A DNA stretch of 64,000 bases, from NCBI GenBank assembly GCA_022826945.1, contig JAJDTY010000071.1, positions 1 to 64,000 on the forward strand. Direction: 5' to 3'. The notes below the pieces were generated by a model that saw only the letters and a list, made by a program, of their open reading frames with translations, was not told where the DNA came from and did no database searches. Below are positions 42,298 through 51,269 of this stretch, one piece after another. The position numbers and the translations under genes were made by a program. This DNA comes from Candidatus Binatia bacterium (GTDB lineage Bacteria > Desulfobacterota > Binatia > Bin18). Every line of letters starts with the position of its first letter. The first letter of the stretch is position 1.

Positions 42298-43173
42298 CTA
42301 GAGATACCTCTTTTTCTCATAAAACCCACGGACCGCTGACTCAAAGCCTTGCGGATTATCTCCCATGACCGAATGACCGGCTTTGGGTACGAGGGCAAAC
42401 TCAGAACCAGGGATCAGTTCCTGCAGGTCGCGGGCGCCATCCAGGGAAAAAACATCGCTCTCACCGCCCTTGACTACCAAGGTCGGACATCGGATTTTCT
42501 TCACCGCCGCAGACAGCTCTGCCTGCATCTGTTTGACATCAACCTTCCGGTGGCCGTCGCTGAAATACGTATCGTATTTCCAGGTCCACTTACCCTCTGG
42601 AGTCTCTTTGAGATTATACACCACCGTATATTTTCGGATGACTTCGAGCGGACGTCTGGGATTAAAGCGATGAATCACCTCTGCCGCCTGATCCAGAGAG
42701 TCGAATTCACGGTAGTTTTTCATAAAATCACGAATATGCTTGACGCCTTTGGGTTCTACCCGCGGACCGACATCAACGACGACTAGGGCTTCGACTTTGT
42801 CAGGGTATTTTGCCGTGAAGGCAAGCGAGTTTGCTCCTCCCATCGACATGCCGGTCAGAAAGAAACGATCCAGACCGAGCGCATCGGTGAAGGCATTGGC
42901 GTCCTCGACCATGGAGGCGCGAGAATAGTCCTTATCGGCCGCCCAGTCCGTATCCCCATGACCACGCTGATCAAAAGCCATAACATGAAAATGCTCGGAC
43001 ATGGCCGCGGCAAACAGATCCCAGGTATGACAGGTCTGCCCGACTCCATGCAGCAGGACTAATGGCGACTTTTCCGGGCTACCCCAGTCGAGATAGTGAA
43101 ACCGCAGTCCATTCGCCTGAACGTAGTGATCCGTGAACTGTTTCGCGTCCGGGGTTGATTCTTGAGCCGCCAT
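42298..43173 (-). CDS. Alpha/beta hydrolase
   Basis: A 291-residue alpha/beta hydrolase. Oxyanion-hole HGVGQTCHTW, FDQRGHGDTD, nucleophile elbow GMSMGGAN, and a C-terminal His in PKAGHSVMGD give a complete Ser-Asp-His set. ATG at 43173 has AAAGGAGGA upstream; the longer frame to 43206 has none. No signal peptide, so it is cytosolic. It is probably in one operon with the downstream SDR (41 bases apart) and may hydrolyse a carboxylic ester or related bond in the same catabolic path; inference. Confidence 0.9.
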   Translation of the reverse strand: MAAQESTPDAKQFTDHYVQANGLRFHYLDWGSPEKSPLVLLHGVGQTCHTWDLFAAAMSEHFHVMAFDQRGHGDTDWAADKDYSRASMVEDANAFTDALGLDRFFLTGMSMGGANSLAFTAKYPDKVEALVVVDVGPRVEPKGVKHIRDFMKNYREFDSLDQAAEVIHRFNPRRPLEVIRKYTVVYNLKETPEGKWTWKYDTYFSDGHRKVDVKQMQAELSAAVKKIRCPTLVVKGGESDVFSLDGARDLQELIPGSEFALVPKAGHSVMGDNPQGFESAVRGFYEKKRYL

Positions 43174-43251
43174 GTATCGTCCTCCTTTTGCGCGCTTCCC
43201 CTGCATTATTGAGGGGCCACAATAGAGGAAAATCTGCGGAGGGGAAAGGTA

Positions 43252-43899
43252 TTAGAGCAGTGACCGTACCACCTTGGGCGTAACTTCTCCGAGGTTGGAC
43301 AAGACGAGGGCCGCCTGACTAAAGTCATTGTTTTGGGTGTATGCATTCGGTACAGCGATGCAGGCAATGCCAGCTCTGGCAGCCGCCGTGACACCACGAT
43401 AGGTGTCTTCCACGACTATGCACCGCTCGCGGGTCAGCCCGAGCTTTTTGACCGCAGCTAAGAAGGCATCTGGTTCAGGTTTCGCTCGTTCATAATCCTG
43501 GCGCGCGACCGTGTGATCGAAAAACCACTCAAGGCCAAACCGTCGCAGGACGAAGTCTAAATGTTCACGGTTGCTGTTGGTTGCGACAGTGAGCCCAAAG
43601 TGCTCGGACAGCCGTGTCAGGGCTTCCTGCACATAGGGCATCAACGTCGCTTTCGTTTTTAATAACTGAAGAAAAATAGGCGAGCGCAACTGGCGCAAGG
43701 TGGCTGGTGCGACCGGCAAATTATGTTTTTCTACGATATATTCGGGTCCGATTCCCCGAGCGATCCAGTACTCTTCATATTCTCGCTGTGTCACGGTGAC
43801 GCCATACGGCTTGAGTACTTCGCTATACGCGCGGTAGTACAACCCCTCAGAGTCAATGAGAACCCCGTCCAAATCGAAGATTATGCCAGCATCTGCCAT
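43252..43899 (-). CDS. HAD-superfamily phosphatase (beta-phosphoglucomutase/GPH-like)
   Basis: A 215-residue HAD hydrolase. Motif I is FDLDGVLIDSE, motif II TNSN, motif III region includes KPEPDAF, and motif IV VVEDTYRGVTAA. The alpha-helical cap (type C1) is between motifs I and II. Substrates of such enzymes are small phosphorylated metabolites; none can be assigned. ATG at 43899 has GAGTGAGGG upstream. It is divergent from the small hypothetical gene at 43964. Confidence 0.9.
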   Translation of the reverse strand: MADAGIIFDLDGVLIDSEGLYYRAYSEVLKPYGVTVTQREYEEYWIARGIGPEYIVEKHNLPVAPATLRQLRSPIFLQLLKTKATLMPYVQEALTRLSEHFGLTVATNSNREHLDFVLRRFGLEWFFDHTVARQDYERAKPEPDAFLAAVKKLGLTRERCIVVEDTYRGVTAAARAGIACIAVPNAYTQNNDFSQAALVLSNLGEVTPKVVRSLL

Positions 43900-43963
43900 C
43901 CCTCACTCACTTTCTCCAACTCATAATTCATTCGTTTTCCGTTTTGTAGTACACTCTTTGGCT

Positions 43964-44224
43964 ATGAAGGGTCAAAATTCAGACTCAACCCAGGCTCTGA
44001 AAGCGGACCAAGACGATCCGTCCGCGGCCTGGGCTGAGATATTTCAGGAACTGGGCTTTCCGGCCTACCCTGTTCGGATCGAGGGGGACATGGTCTGTAT
44101 TATGGCCCCAGCAGCGGATTGTCCGCGTTTACTCGAAGAGGCGATCCGTGAGCCGCTGATTCAACATGGCAAAGCCTTAGGCTATCGGTTTATTACACTC
44201 GATATTGGGCACTTCGTGGAATAA
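43964..44224 (+). CDS. Hypothetical protein, 86 residues
   Basis: An 86-residue acidic protein, MKGQNSDSTQALKADQDDPS followed by a compact part (AAWAEIFQELGFPAYPVRIEGDMVCIM) ending in GYRFITLDIGHFVE. No family recognised. ATG at 43964 lacks a clear Shine-Dalgarno but begins the plausible globular part. It ends 12 bases from the GFA gene stop, in convergent orientation. Confidence 0.65.
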   Translation: MKGQNSDSTQALKADQDDPSAAWAEIFQELGFPAYPVRIEGDMVCIMAPAADCPRLLEEAIREPLIQHGKALGYRFITLDIGHFVE

Positions 44225-44236
44225 CGGGGACCTCGT

Positions 44237-44611
44237 TTACTTCTTATCGAGGTTCGTCCGGGCCTGCTCCCAGTCCTGACCGTTGAAGAGCTCGATTTCC
44301 AGTTCCTCCAGATTCACGCCATCCACACAGCGCAGATTCACATCGATCATATTGGGGTGTGACCGCGGAATATAATACGAGGAGATTCCGCATGCAGAGC
44401 AAAAATAATGCTTGGCCGTCTTGGTATGAAATTCATACAGGCTGAGAGCGTCTGGGGAAGACAGCAATCGAAACTGCTCAGGCTCAACGATCCAGTGCAA
44501 AAAGCCCTTTTTCCTACAGATTGAGCAATTACAGTCCAGTGCCCGGTCAATCTGACCGAAGACCTCAAATCGAACACGCCCGCAATGACAACCACCCGTG
44601 TAGGTTGGCAT
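44237..44611 (-). CDS. GFA-domain (glutathione-dependent formaldehyde-activating-like) zinc protein
   Basis: A 124-residue GFA-fold protein. Zinc-binding cysteines appear in GGCHCGRVRF, DCNCSICRKKG and YFCSACG. The family is named for formaldehyde-glutathione condensation, but most members are of unknown function. ATG at 44611 has GAGAGGAG upstream. It is divergent from tRNA-Pro (44746). Confidence 0.9.
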   Translation of the reverse strand: MPTYTGGCHCGRVRFEVFGQIDRALDCNCSICRKKGFLHWIVEPEQFRLLSSPDALSLYEFHTKTAKHYFCSACGISSYYIPRSHPNMIDVNLRCVDGVNLEELEIELFNGQDWEQARTNLDKK

Positions 44612-44745
44612 ATTCTCCTCTCATTATCCTCGAAATTCTCCGTGGATGACTCACGACCTCCTCCCTGCATAGCAAGAAACAAGGAACCAGAGAAGCTGTC
44701 AGGCCCTTGACCCTTTGAGTCTCCAAGCGATATGAGGGAGCAGAT

Positions 44746-44822
44746 CGGGGTGTGGCGCAGTCTGGTAGCGTACTCGCTTGGGGTGCGAGTGGTCGGCCGT
44801 TCAAATCGGCTCACCCCGACCA
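44746..44822 (+). tRNA. tRNA-Pro (anticodon GGG)
   Basis: Acceptor stem CGGGGTG/CACCCCG followed by ACCA, so the 3' CCA is encoded. Anticodon stem CTCGC/GCGAG around TTGGGGT (anticodon GGG); T loop GTTCAAATC. It is the only tRNA in the window with an encoded CCA. A strong terminator follows. Confidence 0.95.
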
Positions 44823-44836
44823 CGTTGGCTATGTGA

Positions 44837-44874
44837 GGAAAGGCGATCACACAGGTGATCGCCTTTCCTTTTTT
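44837..44874 (+). terminator. Intrinsic terminator of tRNA-Pro
   Basis: GGAAAGGCGATCAC pairs with GTGATCGCCTTTCC (14 bp) around ACAG and runs into six T. It ends 24 bases before the surE start, so surE needs its own promoter or read-through. Confidence 0.93.
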
Positions 44875-44898
44875 CCGTCTTTCTGGTGCAATATCACT

Positions 44899-45663
44899 AT
44901 GGTGATTCTGGTGTCGAACGATGACGGTATCCAGTCGGAAGGCATCCGTTGCCTCGAAGAGGCACTCATGAACGTTGGTGAGGTCTATACCGTTGCTCCC
45001 GACAAAGAGCAAAGTGCGGTCAGTCATTCTCTGACCCTCCATCGACCCTTGCGGATCGAAGAGGTCGCCCCGCACCGCTTTGCCGTCAACGGCACCCCAA
45101 CCGATTGCATCAATATTGCCGTCAAAGGGTTCTTACCTGTTCGGCCTGACCTCGTGGTTTCGGGTATCAACAAGGGCCCGAATATGGGAGACGATATTAC
45201 GTATTCGGGGACGGTTGCCGCTGCGCTGGAAGGAGCCCTTTTAGGCATTCCAGCCATTGCCGTTTCGCTGGTCACCTTTACCGCCCCGTACCATTTCCAA
45301 GCAGCTGCCGAATTCTCGGCCATGCTGGCGACGGAAATCCAGACTCCTCGATTTCCAGCGAACAGCCTGCTGAACGTCAACGTGCCGAACCTGCCGCGAG
45401 ACCAGATCAGGGGCTATCGTTTTACCCGCCAAGGCAAACGGCATTACGGCGAGAATATTGACGTGCGTACGGACCCGAGAGGCAGAAAATACTACTGGAT
45501 CGGCGGCGATGACCTCGGCTTCGACCCCATAGAGGGCTCGGACTGCGTCGCCGTCCACGACAGCTATATCTCAGTCACTCCCTTACGCGCGGATCTCACC
45601 CACCAGAGTGCCCTCAACGTCCTTCAAGATGTCCGGTTGCCCTGGTGTCAGGAAACGGATTAG
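44899..45663 (+). CDS. surE: 5'-nucleotidase / exopolyphosphatase SurE
   Basis: A 254-residue SurE. The N-terminal metal site is ILVSNDDG, followed by GIRCLEEAL, VAPDKEQS and the NGTPTDC segment, with VSGINKGPNMGDDITYSGTV in the middle. It removes phosphate from nucleoside monophosphates and acts in stationary-phase survival. ATG at 44899 gives the canonical N-terminus; no Shine-Dalgarno is visible. The longer frame starts in tRNA-Pro and is an artefact. The cysteine desulfurase gene follows 10 bases later. Confidence 0.96.
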   Translation: MVILVSNDDGIQSEGIRCLEEALMNVGEVYTVAPDKEQSAVSHSLTLHRPLRIEEVAPHRFAVNGTPTDCINIAVKGFLPVRPDLVVSGINKGPNMGDDITYSGTVAAALEGALLGIPAIAVSLVTFTAPYHFQAAAEFSAMLATEIQTPRFPANSLLNVNVPNLPRDQIRGYRFTRQGKRHYGENIDVRTDPRGRKYYWIGGDDLGFDPIEGSDCVAVHDSYISVTPLRADLTHQSALNVLQDVRLPWCQETD

Positions 45664-45673
45664 CCGACACTCC

Positions 45674-46834
45674 ATGCAACAGATCTACCTTGACCACAAT
45701 GCAACGACACCCATACGGCCAGAAGTCGTAGAGGCCATGTTGCCCTACTTCGCAGGGACGTTCGGCAACCCGTCAAGCGTGCACTGGGCAGGTCGTCAGG
45801 CCAAACAGGCTCTGGAAACGGCTCGCGATCTGGTAGCGGAGTTGATTGGAGCCAAATCCTCAGAAATGCTGTTTACCAGCGGTGGAACAGAGAGTAATAA
45901 TCTGGCCCTGCATGGGGTGCTCAGGCCTCGGAAAGCAACTCCCTTTCGTATCGTGACCACGCCCATCGAACACTCGTCTGTCCTGGAAACAGTCAAAGCC
46001 CTCGGTACCGATGTCGCGTCTGTTGAGGTTGTAACGCTCGCGGTCAATGGCCAGGGGCGCGTCAGTCCAAGCGCTCTTGAAGCCGCTCTGACCCCAGACA
46101 CCGCCCTCGTGAGCATCGGTCTTGCCAACCACGAGATTGGCACCCTCCAGCCCATCCAAGAGTTGAGTCCCATGATTCGCGAACGCGCTATTCCGTTCCA
46201 TGTGGATGCGGTCCAGGCGGCGGGAAAAATCCCCGTTGATGTGAACCGGCTCGGGGTCGATATCTTATCCCTGTCCGCGCATAAAATTTATGGACCCAAA
46301 GGGATCGGGGCGCTATATGTACGGCAGGGGACACCGTTGTCTGCCGTTTTTCGTGGCGGTCCCCAGGAGCGGGAAAAACGGCCCGGCACGGAGAACGTGG
46401 CTGCCGCCGTCGGCTTTGGCTGCGCGGCTCAACTCTGCGCCCAAGATATTGAATCAACGCCCCCGCGCCTGATACATCTCATAGCTCGCCTGTGGGACGG
46501 CATACAGCAACATATCCCGGATGTCGTCCGGCATACGCCAACGCAGGCCTGCTTACCGAATACCCTGAATGTCGGCTTTGCAGGAGCCTCAGGCGAAGGC
46601 TTAATGATGGGTCTTGACCTTGCCGGCGTTGCCGTTTCCACCGGCTCTGCGTGTGCGGCAGGGTCGGTGGAACCGTCTCATGTTCTCTTGGCCGTAGGCT
46701 GCGACAAAGCCGGAGCAAAGAGTGCGATTCGGTTCAGCGTAGGCAGAGACACGACTGAGGAAGACATCGAAACGGTCATACGGATACTGCCCTGTATTGT
46801 GGAACGAGTCAGAAAGGCAGGTCGTAGCGGGTAA
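45674..46834 (+). CDS. Cysteine desulfurase (IscS/NifS-type)
   Basis: A 386-residue PLP enzyme. Start MQQIYLDHNATTPIRPEV is typical. The PLP lysine is in SLSAHKIYGPKG, and the active-site cysteine loop is TGSACAAGSVEPSHVL. It delivers persulfide sulfur; the gene immediately ahead of mnmA implies supply for tRNA 2-thiouridine. The start at 45674 is 10 bases after surE; the earlier ATG lies within surE. It is 23 bases from mnmA. Confidence 0.95.
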   Translation: MQQIYLDHNATTPIRPEVVEAMLPYFAGTFGNPSSVHWAGRQAKQALETARDLVAELIGAKSSEMLFTSGGTESNNLALHGVLRPRKATPFRIVTTPIEHSSVLETVKALGTDVASVEVVTLAVNGQGRVSPSALEAALTPDTALVSIGLANHEIGTLQPIQELSPMIRERAIPFHVDAVQAAGKIPVDVNRLGVDILSLSAHKIYGPKGIGALYVRQGTPLSAVFRGGPQEREKRPGTENVAAAVGFGCAAQLCAQDIESTPPRLIHLIARLWDGIQQHIPDVVRHTPTQACLPNTLNVGFAGASGEGLMMGLDLAGVAVSTGSACAAGSVEPSHVLLAVGCDKAGAKSAIRFSVGRDTTEEDIETVIRILPCIVERVRKAGRSG

Positions 46835-46857
46835 GGGAAACAGCCGCTCAATTCTCT

Positions 46858-47970
46858 ATGACAAACCCTCTCCCCAACAATCGTGAGAACCACGACATCC
46901 GCGTCCTTGCAGCGCTGAGTGGCGGGGTGGATAGCGCGGTCGCAACGGCTCTGCTTGTCGAAGCCGGCTACGAGGTTATTGCGATTTCCATGTTGCTCGC
47001 CGGTTCGGCCGAGGGCCATGCGGGCAGTTGTTGCTCTATTGATGATTTTCAGGATGCGCGCCGCGTCGCCGAACAGCTCGGCATTCCGTATTACGTCCTC
47101 AACCTGAAAGAAGCCTTTCAAACGCGCGTCATTGATGTTTTCACACAGGAATATCAGCACGGTCGGACACCGAATCCCTGTCTGTTGTGCAACCGTGATC
47201 TCAAGTTTGACCTGCTGTGGCAACGCGCGCGTGAACTCGACGCCACATATGTGGCCACCGGCCATTATGCCCGGATTGGTTGGGATGAAATGACCCGGAC
47301 GGCTCACCTCTTACGTGGGGCCGATCCGTATAAGGATCAGTCGTACTTCCTGTTTACCCTCAACCAAGCCCAGCTCAAGCGCACCCTCTTTCCGGTTGGC
47401 CATCTGACCAAAGAGCAGGTCCGGGCCAAGGCATATGCACTAGGCTTACGTGTAGCCGAGAAGCCGGAGAGCCAGGATATTTGTTTTGTCCCGGACGGGA
47501 ATTATGCCCGCTTTCTCGAACGGCGAATAGCCTCCGATCGTGTGATATCAGGGGAAATTGTCGATCAGACGGGGCGGGTTTTAGGTTCGCATGCTGGCAT
47601 CCATCGCTTTACAATCGGCCAGCGGCGCGGCCTGGGGCTCGGCGGATTGAGTCAGCCTCATTATGTCACCCATATTGACCCGGCGTCCGGCCGCGTGACC
47701 GTTGGCACGCAGGAGCAACTCAAGCGGCGCGGCCTCCGGGCCAAGGGCGTCAATTGGGTATCGGGCGATCAACCGGACACCATGCAGGTTGCGGCCAAAA
47801 TCCGCTATCGTCAGGATCCCATTGCCGCAACGGTCAGTGCTACCACCGCCACCACCGCGGAGGTGTGGTTTCATGATGCCTCTCCAGCCATCACACCGGG
47901 ACAGGCAGTTGTGTTTTATGATGGAGACCTCGTGCTAGGCGGTGGCTGGATTGAGGGCCCTCTCCCGTAA
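46858..47970 (+). CDS. mnmA: tRNA-specific 2-thiouridylase
   Basis: A 370-residue MnmA. The PP-loop motif is LAALSGGVDSAVA near residue 20; the tRNA-binding and catalytic cysteines are in GRTPNPCLLCNRDLKF and PESQDICFVPDG. It puts sulfur on U34 of Lys, Glu and Gln tRNAs using ATP and a sulfur carrier. The upstream cysteine desulfurase is the natural donor. tRNA-Lys(TTT), tRNA-Glu(TTC) elsewhere in this window are its expected substrates. Confidence 0.96.
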   Translation: MTNPLPNNRENHDIRVLAALSGGVDSAVATALLVEAGYEVIAISMLLAGSAEGHAGSCCSIDDFQDARRVAEQLGIPYYVLNLKEAFQTRVIDVFTQEYQHGRTPNPCLLCNRDLKFDLLWQRARELDATYVATGHYARIGWDEMTRTAHLLRGADPYKDQSYFLFTLNQAQLKRTLFPVGHLTKEQVRAKAYALGLRVAEKPESQDICFVPDGNYARFLERRIASDRVISGEIVDQTGRVLGSHAGIHRFTIGQRRGLGLGGLSQPHYVTHIDPASGRVTVGTQEQLKRRGLRAKGVNWVSGDQPDTMQVAAKIRYRQDPIAATVSATTATTAEVWFHDASPAITPGQAVVFYDGDLVLGGGWIEGPLP

Positions 47971-47984
47971 AGGATACTGTATTC

Positions 47985-49370
47985 ATGTCTCTGGCCACCT
48001 CACCTGAAGAGACCTCTTCACCACACACCTCGCGTCGTGTTGCCATCACTACCCTGGGCTGTAAGGTGAATCAGTACGACGCGGCCACGCTGCAAGAGCG
48101 TCTCTCTGCCGCGGGTCACCAGTGCGTCCCTTTCAGCGATGCGGCCGAGGTCTACATCGTCAATAGTTGCACAGTCACCAATCAGGCGGACGCTGAGAGT
48201 CGCCAGTTGGTACGCCGGGCGAGGCGGCGTAATCCAGATGCCCAGGTCATTATGACTGGCTGTTATGCTCAGGTGAGTCCCGAGGCTGTGGCTCACATGC
48301 CCGAAGTGGATTATGTTGTTGGTCTCAATCGGCTCGATGACTTGGTTCGTCTGGTTGCTCAGGAGGCCTCCACCGTTCAGCCACCGGACCAGAAGGTTTT
48401 TGTCAGTAAGCTGCGGACGGCCAAGCATGAAGCCACGCCAGACATCAATACGTTTGGAGCAGTGACCTTTCAGGGTCAGACTCGAGCGTTTCTCAAAGTT
48501 CAGGAAGGCTGCGACCTTTTCTGTACGTTTTGTATTGTGCCCATGTCACGCGGGAAAAGCCGCAGTATCGCCCCGCGCGTCATCCTGGAGCAGCTCGACC
48601 GCCTGGCCGACCAAGGCTTTCAGGAAGTGGTCCTGACCGGTATCCATTTGGGCGGCTATGGCGTAGATCTCAATCCCCAGGTCAACCTGACTTGGCTGCT
48701 CGAAGCCCTGGAGGAGCGGCGACCGATTCCGCGTGTGCGTCTCAGTTCACTCGACCCGCATGAAATCAGTCCCACCCTGATACAACTTCTCACCCACTCG
48801 GAGATCCTGTGTCCCCATCTACATATTCCTCTCCAATGGGGAGAAGATTCCATCCTGGCTCGGATGCGAAGGCGATACGACACCACCCTCGCCAGAGACA
48901 TTCTGACCGAACTGCGGGAGCGGTTACCACACGCGGCCTTAGGGACGGACCTCATCGTCGGCTTTCCCGGTGAAGGCGAGATGGAGTTTGCCCAGGGCAT
49001 GGATTTTTTGGAGGAAAGCCCTTTCACGTATTTCCACGTCTTTCCCTACTCAGTCAGGAGTGGGACAACCGCGTCAAAGTTCACAGACCGAGTCTCCCCG
49101 TCTGTTATCCATGAGAGAGCGGGACTGGTTCGTGCCCTCGGTGAACGCAAGAAAGCGGCATTCATCCATCAGTTTGAGTCGGAGACTTTACCCGTTCTTT
49201 TTGAGCACCAGCGGGACAGAGCCAGCGGGCGACTCAAGGGCTATAGTCGCAACTATATCAGAGTCTATGCGGACGGCAGTGATGACTACATGAACCGAGA
49301 AGTTCCAGTAAGAATCGCGCGACCCGATGATGGATTCCTGTCCGGTACTATTCTTCAGGATGCCACATGA
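47985..49370 (+). CDS. mtaB: Threonylcarbamoyladenosine tRNA methylthiotransferase (MtaB-like)
   Basis: A 461-residue radical SAM methylthiotransferase. The N-terminal Fe-S cysteines are in TLGCKVNQYD, VNSCTVTNQAD and MTGCYAQ; the radical SAM CxxxCxxC is GCDLFCTFCIVP; a C-terminal TRAM domain is expected from residue about 390. The GCKVNQYD wording points to the MtaB (YqeV) branch, which converts t6A37 to ms2t6A. The gene overlaps the next start (ATGA at 49367). It lies 14 bases after mnmA, both being tRNA-modifying enzymes. Confidence 0.92.
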   Translation: MSLATSPEETSSPHTSRRVAITTLGCKVNQYDAATLQERLSAAGHQCVPFSDAAEVYIVNSCTVTNQADAESRQLVRRARRRNPDAQVIMTGCYAQVSPEAVAHMPEVDYVVGLNRLDDLVRLVAQEASTVQPPDQKVFVSKLRTAKHEATPDINTFGAVTFQGQTRAFLKVQEGCDLFCTFCIVPMSRGKSRSIAPRVILEQLDRLADQGFQEVVLTGIHLGGYGVDLNPQVNLTWLLEALEERRPIPRVRLSSLDPHEISPTLIQLLTHSEILCPHLHIPLQWGEDSILARMRRRYDTTLARDILTELRERLPHAALGTDLIVGFPGEGEMEFAQGMDFLEESPFTYFHVFPYSVRSGTTASKFTDRVSPSVIHERAGLVRALGERKKAAFIHQFESETLPVLFEHQRDRASGRLKGYSRNYIRVYADGSDDYMNREVPVRIARPDDGFLSGTILQDAT

Positions 49371-50110
49371 GGAATTGTGCTCGCGCTTTAAAACCTATGT
49401 CTGATCCAACCGACATCACCGTCCTTCAGTCCATCCTTGGATATACGTTTACCAACCCAGCTCTCCTCCAACTCGCCTTAACGCATCGGTCTGCCCAACT
49501 TGAGGAGGGCGAGGAGCAAAACGAAAAACTGGAATTCTTGGGTGACGCCGTTTTAGGACTCGTGATGAGCGATCTTCTCTTCCGTCAGTTCCCTCAATAT
49601 CGCGAAGGAGACTTATCAAAGATGCGCGCCTCTCTGGTCAATGCGGAAGTGCTCGCAGTCAAGGCCCAGACCCTCTCTCTCGGAGACTGGTTACGTATGG
49701 GGCGGGGCGAGGAGCGTAGCGGCGGCCGAGGTAAACTCTCCATCCTCGCCGCGGCGTACGAGGCCGTACTGGGCGCCATCTACCTTGACGGCGGCTTCCC
49801 TCCCGTCACCCAGCTGGTCGCCAAGCATTTTGCCGAAGACCTGCAAGAGACAGAGCGGATGGCCGCGTTTGATAGCAAAACCCGTTTGCAGGAGATTACC
49901 CAAAAAATATTCAAACAAACACCGTCCTATGAGGTCATCAAGGTGAACGGACCTGACCATGAAAAGCGGTTTGTCAGCCAAGTATCCATAGCCGGAGAAA
50001 TATACGGCCAGGGCGAAGGGCGCAGCAAAAAACGCGCACATCAGGCTGCAGCGTCCCAGACTCTCGAACTGCTCAAGCATAAGAATCTCACGTCGCTGAA
50101 AGACGTATAA
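49367..50110 (+). CDS. rnc: Ribonuclease III
   Basis: A 247-residue RNase III. The catalytic signature NEKLEFLGDAVLGLVMSDLLF is present, and the C-terminal double-stranded RNA-binding domain begins near KTRLQEITQK. It processes rRNA and structured mRNA. The start at 49367 overlaps the mtaB stop as ATGA; ATG at 49397 (MSDPTD) is an alternative giving a more usual N-terminus. pyrD begins eight bases after its stop. Confidence 0.95.
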   Translation: MRNCARALKPMSDPTDITVLQSILGYTFTNPALLQLALTHRSAQLEEGEEQNEKLEFLGDAVLGLVMSDLLFRQFPQYREGDLSKMRASLVNAEVLAVKAQTLSLGDWLRMGRGEERSGGRGKLSILAAAYEAVLGAIYLDGGFPPVTQLVAKHFAEDLQETERMAAFDSKTRLQEITQKIFKQTPSYEVIKVNGPDHEKRFVSQVSIAGEIYGQGEGRSKKRAHQAAASQTLELLKHKNLTSLKDV

Positions 50111-50118
50111 ATCGAGGC

Positions 50119-51201
50119 ATGGTTTATTCCTTTCTGCGCCCGCTGTTTTTCGCTCTCGACCCTGAACACGCCCACCACCTGTCAATCAATGCGCTGAAAC
50201 TGCTCCAAGCATCCCGGTGGAGACCAACGCCAGCATTCAGCCATCCACGGCTCTCCCAAGATCTCTGGGGGCTCCACTTCCCCAATCCCGTCGGCCTGGC
50301 GGCCGGCTATGACAAGAATGCGGCTGTTCCCTTGGTCTGGTCCACCTTGGGATTCGGTTTTGCTGAATTGGGCACAATCACCGCCAAGGCCCAGCCGGGC
50401 AATCCAAAGCCGCGTATTTTTCGCCTTGCTCGGGACAAGGCGCTCATTAACCGATTGGGCTTTAACAACGATGGCGCACGCGCCATCGCCCAGCGCCTGC
50501 CGTCCCTTTTATCTCCTCAGAGTTCTCGGCCTATTCCTTTGGGATTCAACATCGGCAAATCAAAAATCACCTCTCTCAGCGATGCTGTGTCGGACTATCT
50601 CGAAAGTTGCGAAAAACTCCTCCCTTTTACAGACTATCTGGTTGTGAATGTCAGCTCCCCCAACACGCCAGAACTCCGCAAACTGCAAGAGGCTGAACGA
50701 TTGGGCCGATTACTCGAATCCCTCCTTGCCTCTATGCAACAGTTCGCCGAGACGGAGTATACTTCTCCCAAGCCTCTCTTGGTCAAAATCGCCCCGGACC
50801 TCGACACGGCTGCAATTGAAGAGATCGCCCAGCTTGCTCTGTCAGTCGGTGTCTCCGGCTTGATTGCAACAAATACCACTGTTGCGCGTTCCGGACTCCG
50901 CACAGGATCATCTGAAACAGGGGGTTTGAGTGGCCAACCCCTCGCAGTACGCGCGCGCACAGTGCTGCGCACTGCCTACCGCGCGGTTGAAGGCCGGCTG
51001 CCCATTATTGGTGTGGGTGGGATATTCTCGGCAGAGGAGGCGTACGAACGAATCCGGGCCGGAGCGTCATTAGTCCAGATATACACCGGGATGATTTATG
51101 AAGGTCCTTTTCTCGCCCAGCGTATTGTTCGGGGACTGATACGAATTATGGAGCGAGAAAGATTGCCCCACCTCCGAGACGCGATCGGCAAAGATGTTTA
51201 A
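50119..51201 (+). CDS. pyrD: Dihydroorotate dehydrogenase (quinone), class 2
   Basis: A 360-residue class 2 DHODH. The N-terminal helix for membrane attachment ([20 protein letters not shown]) is typical. FMN and substrate parts are [24 protein letters not shown] and [15 protein letters not shown] with the catalytic Ser; the C-terminal [14 protein letters not shown] is as expected. It oxidises dihydroorotate with ubiquinone in pyrimidine synthesis. It is the last gene of the tight plus-strand block starting with surE. Confidence 0.96.
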   Translation: MVYSFLRPLFFALDPEHAHHLSINALKLLQASRWRPTPAFSHPRLSQDLWGLHFPNPVGLAAGYDKNAAVPLVWSTLGFGFAELGTITAKAQPGNPKPRIFRLARDKALINRLGFNNDGARAIAQRLPSLLSPQSSRPIPLGFNIGKSKITSLSDAVSDYLESCEKLLPFTDYLVVNVSSPNTPELRKLQEAERLGRLLESLLASMQQFAETEYTSPKPLLVKIAPDLDTAAIEEIAQLALSVGVSGLIATNTTVARSGLRTGSSETGGLSGQPLAVRARTVLRTAYRAVEGRLPIIGVGGIFSAEEAYERIRAGASLVQIYTGMIYEGPFLAQRIVRGLIRIMERERLPHLRDAIGKDV

Positions 51202-51269
51202 CACACTCTGGCTCGACCTATCTTCAGCCGTCAATGAGCTTCCATACTTCGACACCCCGACGCTTCGCT

